Origin: Acidithiobacillus sp.
Lineage (GTDB): Bacteria; Pseudomonadota; Gammaproteobacteria; Acidithiobacillales; Acidithiobacillaceae
Length of the DNA: 43,495 bases
Assembly (NCBI GenBank): GCA_028697715.1
Contig: JAQVDS010000022.1
Coordinates: 1 to 43,495, forward strand
Direction: 5' to 3'
The notes under the pieces were generated by a model. It saw only the letters and a program-made list of their open reading frames with translations. It had not been told where the DNA came from and searched no databases. This document shows positions 19,862 to 25,458 of this stretch, piece by piece. The position numbers were made by a program, and so were the translations under genes. Each line of letters begins with the position of its first letter. Position 1 is the stretch's first letter.

Positions 19862-20268
19862 ACCTCTCATCATCCTATCGTTGGTGGCTACCCGCCGGGA
19901 TTCTCTACGCCGCCTTCTTGTTGCAACACTTTTTCAGCATCCTGCAACTGCCGGCGTGGCATTGGGGGTTGGCAATCGCCTATGCCTTGTGGGCCGCCCT
20001 GGCCCTGGGCGCCATTGCCCGCAGCTGGCCGAAACTCACGCCCTACGGCTGGCGACCGCTGGTGATTTTTCTGGGCGCGATTCTCTCGGCGATCGACATA
20101 TTCACCGGGCCAGGGCCGGCCTCGGCGCAACGCATAGACACGTGGATGACAGCGCTGATCGGGATCGCCATCGTTTCGATTCTGGCGCGCTTCACGCCGC
20201 GAAAGTGGAGCAAGCTCTGGTTTGGGCAGGAGGTGCAACCTGGATCTCGTCCTTATTCGTCACGCTGA
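19858..20268 (+). CDS. Unknown small integral membrane protein
   Basis: This 136-residue protein is not recognised. It shows about four hydrophobic helices (residues 8-27, 34-54, 66-84 and 94-110) joined by short loops, with a basic C-terminus (TPRKWSKLWF). It starts in an ATGA overlap with der, and its 3' end contains the ribosome site and first codons of sixA, so all three are probably translated from one message. No catalytic motif is visible. The tail downstream of residue 125 overlaps sixA and may be less constrained. Confidence 0.75.
   Translation: MNLSSSYRWWLPAGILYAAFLLQHFFSILQLPAWHWGLAIAYALWAALALGAIARSWPKLTPYGWRPLVIFLGAILSAIDIFTGPGPASAQRIDTWMTALIGIAIVSILARFTPRKWSKLWFGQEVQPGSRPYSSR
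20228..20235 (+). promoter_or_regulatory. Perfect Shine-Dalgarno that sets the sixA start
   Basis: AGGAGGTG is fully complementary to the 16S anti-SD. It lies inside the upstream membrane-protein gene and 4 nt before the CTG at 20240. A TTG at 20222 lies upstream of this site and would translate it as coding sequence, so CTG is the better start. Confidence 0.65.
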
Positions 20269-20725
20269 AGCCGAAGAGCATAGTGCCGACGGCAGCGATG
20301 CCGGGCGCCGCTTGACTGCACGCGGCGAAGCGCAGGCTGCTGCTGTTGCTGGGGCTCTGCACCATTTCCACCTGCAAGACGCGGAAATCTGGTACAGCCC
20401 TAAAGTGCGTACACGGCAGACCGCAGCGGCGCTGCAGGCAGAGTTGCAGGCATCGGTGTATCGCCCCGAAGAGGCACTCATCTCGGGTGACCTTGCCCGT
20501 TTGCGCTTTGCTTGGGAAGAATGCCTGGCAGAGCAGGTGATTCTCGTAGGACACCAGCCCTTGCTCGGCGACTGGATTGCGCAACTGGCGGGCATCCACT
20601 TGCCGATAGGTAAAGCCAGCGTGACGTTTTTGCACGAAAAGACTTCCGGCGGGCGATTTCACTTTCTCGGGCACTTTCGTCCAGAGCTTTTCGCAGCTGC
20701 AAACCCTTCTGAAAAAAATCCGTGA
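20240..20725 (+). CDS. sixA: Phosphohistidine phosphatase SixA-like
   Basis: SixA-type phosphatases of the histidine phosphatase superfamily dephosphorylate phosphohistidines, for example on HPt domains or PTS-Ntr proteins. Read from CTG 20240 it has 161 residues, the length of E. coli SixA. The RHA motif then lies at R7-H8 with the nucleophile at H8. The second catalytic histidine is H105 in VGHQPLLGDW, and YSPKVRTRQTA carries the phosphate-binding arginine. There is no ATG near the 5' end. A TTG at 20222 would add six residues. It overlaps the upstream gene by 29 nt. Confidence 0.85.
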   Translation: MDLVLIRHAEAEEHSADGSDAGRRLTARGEAQAAAVAGALHHFHLQDAEIWYSPKVRTRQTAAALQAELQASVYRPEEALISGDLARLRFAWEECLAEQVILVGHQPLLGDWIAQLAGIHLPIGKASVTFLHEKTSGGRFHFLGHFRPELFAAANPSEKNP

Positions 20726-20806
20726 GCGTGCTAAGGTGTCTAAACGGGAGCAACTGATTCGCGCCCGTGTTCCATCATCTATCGTACCCTCGAAAGGAGA
20801 TGACTT

Positions 20807-21184
20807 ATGTCGGAAAGTGAAGCCCCAGATCTCGTGATTATCCTCATTACCGGGCCAGAGAATCCAAAGCGCTTGCCTTCGGCCTTTTTTCTGGCAGCGA
20901 CTGCCGCTGCGGGTGAACAAAAGGTGGTGATGTACTTCACCGGCCCAGCGACCGAGCTTCTCGCCAAGGGGAAGGCCGAGTCGATTTTCCCCATGCCCGG
21001 CGGCAAGAGTGTTGCCGACTTCATGAAGCTCGCGGAAGACAACGATGTGCGGATCATTGGCTGTCTGCAGTCTTTGGAGTTGAACGGAATGACCAAGGAT
21101 GACTTGGCAAAAGAGATCCCACTGTTGAATCCCAGCTCTGCTCTGCCCACCCTGGGCGCTGCCGGCCGCGTTCTGACCTGGTAA
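20807..21184 (+). CDS. DsrE-family sulfur-relay-like protein
   Basis: This 125-residue, soluble, single-domain DsrE/DsrF-like protein has a Rossmann-like start (LVIILITGPENP), a VVMYFTGPA second strand, and one cysteine, C86, in VRIIGCLQSLELNGMTKDDL. That is the position of the persulfide-carrying Cys in DsrE-type proteins. Family members move sulfane sulfur between TusA, rhodanese and Hdr/Dsr enzymes. No tusA or hdr gene is nearby, so its partner is unknown. A good AAAGGAG site precedes ATG 20807. It stands alone between sixA and a hairpin. Confidence 0.82.
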   Translation: MSESEAPDLVIILITGPENPKRLPSAFFLAATAAAGEQKVVMYFTGPATELLAKGKAESIFPMPGGKSVADFMKLAEDNDVRIIGCLQSLELNGMTKDDLAKEIPLLNPSSALPTLGAAGRVLTW

Positions 21185-21190
21185 ATTGCA

Positions 21191-21211
21191 GTGCCCGCGA
21201 ATCGCGGGCAC
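21191..21211 (+). terminator. Hairpin terminator-like element after the DsrE gene
   Basis: A perfect 9-bp GC-rich stem, GTGCCCGCG / CGCGGGCAC with an AAT loop, starts 7 nt after the dsrE stop. There is no T-run, so it is a structural rather than classical intrinsic terminator. Confidence 0.55.
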
Positions 21212-21270
21212 ACCTGCATCCATTCGGGAACTGTCTATGTGGTTACGGACAGGATCAGGACGGAGCGAGC

Positions 21271-21396
21271 ATGGCGGCTTTCCGAATCGTAGAAAAATCG
21301 CAAACGATATCGTATCCGCGCGGGGCGCACGTCTTGCACTTGGTGCTCGTTCTACTTTTCAACTTTGCGTTGCTCGACTCGATTCTTGCTTTCTAG
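21271..21396 (+). pseudogene. Possible truncated 5' end of a cytochrome b561-type gene
   Basis: A 41-codon frame starts with ATG 21271 behind a GGAG site (21262-21265). It encodes a short basic head, then YPRGAHVLHLVLVLLFNF, which resembles the first heme-binding helix of di-heme cytochrome b561/YedZ-like proteins (pattern P-x-x-x-x-LHW-hydrophobic). It stops at TAG 21394 before any further helix. It lies in the same frame as the molybdoenzyme relic that follows. Together they may be the two ends of a deleted cytochrome b-molybdoenzyme unit. The resemblance is short and could be chance. Confidence 0.3.
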
Positions 21397-21426
21397 TTTC
21401 AACATTTTTCCCCGTTTCCGTGGCAT

Positions 21427-21638
21427 ATCCTGGCGATGCATATTGCAGGACAGCCGTTGCTGCGCAAGGGTGGCTACCCGTTGCGTTTGCTGGTCCCCAG
21501 ATGTATGGCTAAAAAATCGTCAACTGGCTGAATCGTGTTGATTTGAGTGCCGAGAGACCCGAGGGCACCTGGGAGCGGGATGGGTATCAGAGTAACGCCT
21601 ATATCAAGAAAGACTTCAGTTGGCGCGATATCCTCTAG
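21427..21638 (+). pseudogene. Remnant of a sulfite-oxidase/MsrP-family molybdopterin oxidoreductase
   Basis: Frame 1 reads ILAMHIAGQPLLRKGGYPLR then LLVP. This matches the family's conserved strand (LA-x-x-x-NG-x-PL...GYPLRLVVP). At 21498 the frame must shift (one C lost from a C run) to continue as QMYG, an in-frame TAA at 21510, then KIVNWLNRV, DLSAERPEGTWERDGYQ and a TAG at 21636. The W-E-x-x-GY ending is typical of the C-terminal domain of these enzymes. One frameshift plus one nonsense change show decay. The N-terminal molybdopterin domain, with its cofactor cysteine, is absent. Confidence 0.6.
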
Positions 21639-21655
21639 CATCACGCGAAGTCGAG

Positions 21656-21710
21656 TGTCACAAAAGTGTCATAAAAAGTTCATGATAGTGTCATGAACTT
21701 TCGGTATGAT
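21656..21710 (+). promoter_or_regulatory. Tandem Pho boxes and -10 of the pstSCA promoter
   Basis: Four repeats start exactly 11 nt apart at 21656, 21667, 21678 and 21689: TGTCACAAAAG, TGTCATAAAAA, GTTCATGATAG, TGTCATGAACT. This is the PhoB-binding layout of two adjacent Pho boxes replacing the -35. TATGAT (21705-21710) is a fitting -10. Transcription would start about 75 nt before the pstS ATG and rise under phosphate limitation through PhoB, which is not encoded here. Confidence 0.85.
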
Positions 21711-21790
21711 TGGCAGCGCATAGGGATTTCTGATTGTGAAGTCTCCTACTATGCTGCAGTGACTTTGATAACGCCATCTTCGGAGGTTTT

Positions 21791-22876
21791 ATGTTGCCAG
21801 GTTTCAAGAAGACCGTCGCTCACGCCATGAAGGGCGCCGTTGTTGCGTCCCTCCTCGGCCTTGCTGCCACCGCCGCTACGCCCGCTGTTGCGGCTCCGCA
21901 GGTTAGCCTGCTGGAGACCGGTTCCACCCTGTTGTACCCCCTATTCAACCTGTGGGTGCCGGAGTACACCAAGATGCATCCCAACGTGAAGATCACCACC
22001 CAGGGTACCGGTAGCGGCACGGGTATTGCCCAGTCCATCTCTGGCGTGGCCCAGATCGGTGCGTCCGATGCCTACATGTCGGATGCCCAGGTGAAGATGC
22101 ATCCGATGTTGAACATCCCCCTGGCCATCTCCATCCAGATGATCAACTACAATCTGCCGGGTCTGAACAAGAAGCACATCAAGCTCTCCGGGCCGGTGCT
22201 GGCGGGCATCTATTCCGGCAAGATCACCAACTGGGATGATCCTGAGATCGCCAAGATGAATCCCGGCATCAAGCTGCCCAATCACAAGATCATCCCGATC
22301 CATCGTACCGATGGTTCCGGTGACACCTTCATCTTCACCACCTACCTCTCCGACACCGATGCCACCTGGGCCAAGAGCGTTGGCTACAGCACCACGGTGA
22401 GCTGGCCGACCGTACAGGGCGGAATCGGCGCCGTCGGCAACCCCGGAATGGTCGAAGCCCTGAAGTCCACCCCCTATGGTGTGGCCTACATCGGCATCAG
22501 CTGGAAGGAGCCGGTAGAGAAGGCGGGTCTGGGTATCGCCATGCTGAAGAATCGTGACGGTAACTTTGTGTTGCCCACCGTGGAGAACGCGAAGGCGGCC
22601 GCCGGCGAAATGGTCAGCAAGACCCCGGCCGATGAGCGGATCAGCCTGGTCTATGCCCCGGGCAAGAACTCCTATCCGATCATCAACTATGAATATGCCA
22701 TCGTGAAGAAGCAGCAGCCGAATCCAGAAACCGCTGCGGCCCTGAAGGATTTCCTCAACTGGGCGCTCGATCCCAAGGGTGGCAACGCCTTGCACTTCAT
22801 GGAAAAGGTACACTTCGTACCGCTACCGGAGAGTGCTGTGGAGTTGTCCCGCAAGCAGGTTGCCGAGATTCAGTAA
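21791..22876 (+). CDS. pstS: Phosphate ABC transporter periplasmic binding protein
   Basis: PstS captures phosphate in the periplasm for the PstCAB importer. The product has 361 residues with a Sec signal peptide, probably cut after A34 (AVA|A). Phosphate-contact regions are visible: ETGSTLLYPLF (42-52), TQGTGSGTGIAQSISG and HRTDGSGDTFIFTTYLS. A strong CGGAGG site precedes ATG 21791. A Pho-box promoter lies upstream and two hairpins lie downstream, before pstC, which should raise pstS expression relative to the membrane genes. Confidence 0.97.
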   Translation: MLPGFKKTVAHAMKGAVVASLLGLAATAATPAVAAPQVSLLETGSTLLYPLFNLWVPEYTKMHPNVKITTQGTGSGTGIAQSISGVAQIGASDAYMSDAQVKMHPMLNIPLAISIQMINYNLPGLNKKHIKLSGPVLAGIYSGKITNWDDPEIAKMNPGIKLPNHKIIPIHRTDGSGDTFIFTTYLSDTDATWAKSVGYSTTVSWPTVQGGIGAVGNPGMVEALKSTPYGVAYIGISWKEPVEKAGLGIAMLKNRDGNFVLPTVENAKAAAGEMVSKTPADERISLVYAPGKNSYPIINYEYAIVKKQQPNPETAAALKDFLNWALDPKGGNALHFMEKVHFVPLPESAVELSRKQVAEIQ

Positions 22877-22889
22877 ATTTTCGGCCCGG

Positions 22890-22914
22890 GAGCCTGGGTC
22901 TGCGACCCGGGCTC
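22890..22914 (+). terminator. First hairpin in the pstS-pstC gap
   Basis: An 11-bp stem, GAGCCTGGGTC / GACCCGGGCTC, with one T:G wobble and a TGC loop, starts 13 nt after the pstS stop. No T-run follows. It probably protects the pstS message or partly attenuates read-through. Confidence 0.5.
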
Positions 22915-22921
22915 TCCACAG

Positions 22922-22965
22922 AATAAACGACGCGGCCCTTTTGTCGGAAGTGCCGCGCGTTTATT
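22922..22965 (+). terminator. Second hairpin in the pstS-pstC gap
   Basis: A 14-bp stem with a single bulged A pairs AATAAACG-CGCGGC with GCCGCG-CGTTTATT around a 15-nt loop. The 3' arm ends TTTATT, giving a partial U-rich end. It may act as a leaky terminator between pstS and pstC. Confidence 0.5.
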
Positions 22966-22993
22966 ATGAGACCTGCTCCACCGGAGGGTGAAC

Positions 22994-23953
22994 ATGAAGG
23001 TTTCCGTTTTTCGCTTTGGATTAGTAGGCACGGCCAGCTTTCTGCCGTTATCACTCATCCTTCTCGTGGTTTTTCTGACGGCCTATTCCTGGCCTGCGAT
23101 TCACTACAATGGCCTGCAATTTTTGTGGACTAACGATTGGAATCTCGGCAATCTCTATGGCAATCCGGTCATGATCCACGGCCAACAAGTCATGCCGGGT
23201 GCACGCTACGGAATCTGGTTTCTTGTTGTTGGCACCTTGGCTAGCTCCTTCCTTGCCCTTCTGTTTGCACTTCCGATTGCGGTGGGTGCCGCCTATTTTC
23301 TCGTCGAGATGATGCCCAAATGGCTTTCCGGACCGCTCGCACTGCTGGTCGATTTGTTGGCGGCCATCCCCAGTGTGGTTTTCGGACTGTGGGGATATGT
23401 GTTGCTGATCCCCCTTTTGGGTCAGACGGTATTTCCATGGATGACCCAGCACATTGGGTTTATTCCTTATCTGGGTGGCAGCCCAGGCAGTGGCTACGGC
23501 TTGTTGACCACCGCCATCGTCCTGGCGTTCATGATCGTGCCGCTGATCTCGGCGACGATGCGTGAAGGTATCAGCGCCATCGAGCCATCTCTCAAGGAAG
23601 CGGGGCTGGGCCTCGGGCTGAATCGCCTGGAGGTGCTGTGGAATATCATCCTGCCCAAGCTCAAGACGACCCTGGTCGGCGTCTCCATTCTGGCTCTGGG
23701 ACGTGCCCTCGGCGAAACCATGGCTGTCGTTATGGTCAGTGGTAATGCCCTCAACTATCTGCCAAACAACATCTACACCCCGATATCCACCATGGCAGCG
23801 TTTATCGTCTCGCAGTTGGAGAGTGCCCTGCAGGATCCCACCAACATGGCGGTGGAAGCCTTGGCGGAGATCGCTCTGGTGCTTCTCCTGCTTACCGTGA
23901 TTGTAAATATCATTGCCCGTATGATCCTCTGGGGAGCGAAGGTGCGCTCATGA
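22994..23953 (+). CDS. pstC: Phosphate ABC transporter permease PstC
   Basis: This inner-membrane permease forms the phosphate channel with PstA. The product has 319 residues with six predicted helices and an EAA loop (AIEPSLKEAGLGLGLNRLEV onward, near residues 196-225). The periplasmic insert after helix 1 carries the NDWNLGN-type segment common in PstC. ATG 22994 sits 6 nt after CGGAGG; a GTG two codons earlier is closer to the site and less likely. The stop overlaps the pstA start (ATGA). Confidence 0.96.
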   Translation: MKVSVFRFGLVGTASFLPLSLILLVVFLTAYSWPAIHYNGLQFLWTNDWNLGNLYGNPVMIHGQQVMPGARYGIWFLVVGTLASSFLALLFALPIAVGAAYFLVEMMPKWLSGPLALLVDLLAAIPSVVFGLWGYVLLIPLLGQTVFPWMTQHIGFIPYLGGSPGSGYGLLTTAIVLAFMIVPLISATMREGISAIEPSLKEAGLGLGLNRLEVLWNIILPKLKTTLVGVSILALGRALGETMAVVMVSGNALNYLPNNIYTPISTMAAFIVSQLESALQDPTNMAVEALAEIALVLLLLTVIVNIIARMILWGAKVRS

Positions 23954-24864
23954 GTACATCCAATCTCACGACGTCCATGACCGCCAGCGTCGGTTCTACC
24001 CGCCGGCAAATCCGCGTTTCCTGGAAACGTCATCTCTTTCGTACCCTCGGCACCGCCTTTGTCTGGTTCAGTTTCGTCATCGTTGCCGTTGCTTTCCTGT
24101 CCATCATATTGGATGTATTCCTCAAGGCATTGCCCGGATTGAAGCTTAGTCTTCTGACCGAGGTGAGCACGGGGATGGGCGGTGGCCTGAAAAATGCCAT
24201 CGAAGGTACCCTCGTTCTTTCTCTCGGTTCCCTGCTGATCTCGGCGCCCATCGGCATTGCGGCGGGTATCTACCTGAGCGAGTTCGGTAGCGGCTTCGCC
24301 GGTAAATCCCTGCGTTTTCTGTCCGATGTTCTGGTGGGCGTTCCATCCATTGTGTTGGGTTACGTGGGGTATATCACCATGGTGATCTATCTCGGTTGGC
24401 AGTTTTCCGTGGCGGCCGGCATCATTACCCTGAGTGTCATGCTGTTACCGTATATTGCCCGTACCACCGAGATGGCGCTGAGCAATATCCCGCAAGCCGT
24501 GCGAGAGGCGGGCTTTGGTATTGGCGCGGGCGAAGGCACGGTGATATTACAGATTCTTCTGCCCGGAGCCATGCCAGCGGTCATGACGGGGTTGTTTTAC
24601 GCCTTGGCCCTCTCGATGGGGGAGACGGCGCCGCTGATCTATACCGCAGGATGGTCCAATTACATGTGGAATGGGCAGTTGACCAACCAGCCGATTGGGT
24701 ACTTGACCTACGTCATCTGGACTTTTATCAACGAGCCTTTTGAAGAGGCCCACATCCTCGCCTTTGCGGCAGCGTTTTTGATTACCATGGTGGTACTGGG
24801 ACTGATATTGCTCGGGCGTTGGCTGATGGTGCAGCAGTTGCGTAAGCGTGGCGCTTACCAATAA
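23950..24864 (+). CDS. pstA: Phosphate ABC transporter permease PstA
   Basis: This second phosphate permease, 304 residues, has an N-terminal basic cytoplasmic tail, six predicted helices and the EAA loop ALSNIPQAVREAGFGIGAGE. The SMGETAPLIYTAG segment is typical of PstA. It ends only 20 nt from the convergent maf gene, so the usual next genes pstB (ATPase) and phoU are not here and must be supplied from elsewhere for transport. Confidence 0.96.
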   Translation: MSTSNLTTSMTASVGSTRRQIRVSWKRHLFRTLGTAFVWFSFVIVAVAFLSIILDVFLKALPGLKLSLLTEVSTGMGGGLKNAIEGTLVLSLGSLLISAPIGIAAGIYLSEFGSGFAGKSLRFLSDVLVGVPSIVLGYVGYITMVIYLGWQFSVAAGIITLSVMLLPYIARTTEMALSNIPQAVREAGFGIGAGEGTVILQILLPGAMPAVMTGLFYALALSMGETAPLIYTAGWSNYMWNGQLTNQPIGYLTYVIWTFINEPFEEAHILAFAAAFLITMVVLGLILLGRWLMVQQLRKRGAYQ

Positions 24865-24884
24865 AAGCTAGTTCGTCAGTTAGT

Positions 24885-25457
24885 TCAAGGAAGGGTAAAC
24901 CCCGCCGCGCGCAACATGGCTGACAAGCGAATGAGGGGAAGGCCAATGATGGCATTGGGGTCTTCTCCCTCCATGCGCTCGATCAGACAAATACCTAGTC
25001 CTTCGGAGCGCAGGCTCCCAGCGCAATCGAATGGTTGCTCTTTCTCGATGTAGCGGACAATCTCGTCTTCGCCAAATTTGCGCATCAACACGTGGTAGGG
25101 AATCAATTCGGTCTGCGCGTCACCGGACGGACCCAGCAGACAGAGACCATTCAACAGCTCTACTTTTTTTCCCTGCATCATCTGTAACTGGGCAAAGGCC
25201 TGTTCGGCAGAACCCGACTTGCCCAACAGGGCGCCGTCGCAACGTACCAGCTGGTCAGCGCCAATGACCCAGGCTTCCGGGTGTTGCTGCCAGACCACGC
25301 GGGCCTTTTCATGGGCGAGGCGTTGTACGAGTGCCTCCGGTGCTTCCTCAGTCTTGCGGCTCTCATCAATCGCCGGCGACTGCCAGGTAAAGGGGATGCC
25401 CAGGCGGGCGAGCAATTCCCGTCGGTAGGGACTGGAAGAGGCTAGGATAAGCTGCAT
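24885..25457 (-). CDS. yceF: Maf-like nucleotide pyrophosphatase, YceF type (m7GTP pyrophosphatase)
   Basis: Maf proteins hydrolyse non-canonical or methylated nucleoside triphosphates. The 190-residue product from ATG 25457 begins MQLILASSSPYRRELL, with the nucleotide-binding SSSPYRR motif. It has IGADQLVRCDG with the catalytic Asp, and KSEGFGI-like RSEGLGICLIERMEGEDPNA, which resembles E. coli YceF (m7GTP-specific) more than YhdE. The open frame extends further into ppc without support. It starts one base past the ppc stop, so ppc-maf appear to be one operon. Confidence 0.9.
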   Translation of the reverse strand: MQLILASSSPYRRELLARLGIPFTWQSPAIDESRKTEEAPEALVQRLAHEKARVVWQQHPEAWVIGADQLVRCDGALLGKSGSAEQAFAQLQMMQGKKVELLNGLCLLGPSGDAQTELIPYHVLMRKFGEDEIVRYIEKEQPFDCAGSLRSEGLGICLIERMEGEDPNAIIGLPLIRLSAMLRAAGFTLP

Positions 25458-25458
25458 A

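Larger units (their letters stand above)
21185..21790 (+). other. 606-nt stretch without an intact gene, between dsrE and pstS
   Basis: It contains, in order, a hairpin after the dsrE gene (21191-21211), a short open frame resembling the start of a cytochrome b (21271-21396), a frameshifted tail of a molybdopterin oxidoreductase (21427-21638), and the Pho-box promoter of pstS (21656-21710). The open frame 21186-21512 that crosses it has no coding character of its own except where it touches the relic. Confidence 0.8.

Noticed and set aside
20709..20737. CTGAAA-17-TAAGGT as a promoter for the DsrE gene
   Set aside because: The -10 matches only three of six consensus bases; not strong enough to report as a feature.
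21186..21512. A 108-codon plus-strand frame after the DsrE gene
   Set aside because: It runs through the post-dsrE hairpin and in the wrong frame through the relic; only its last four residues match the molybdoenzyme remnant.
21271..24864. A genomic island covering the relic and pst genes
   Set aside because: No att-like direct repeats, integrase or tRNA border; pst base composition resembles its neighbours.
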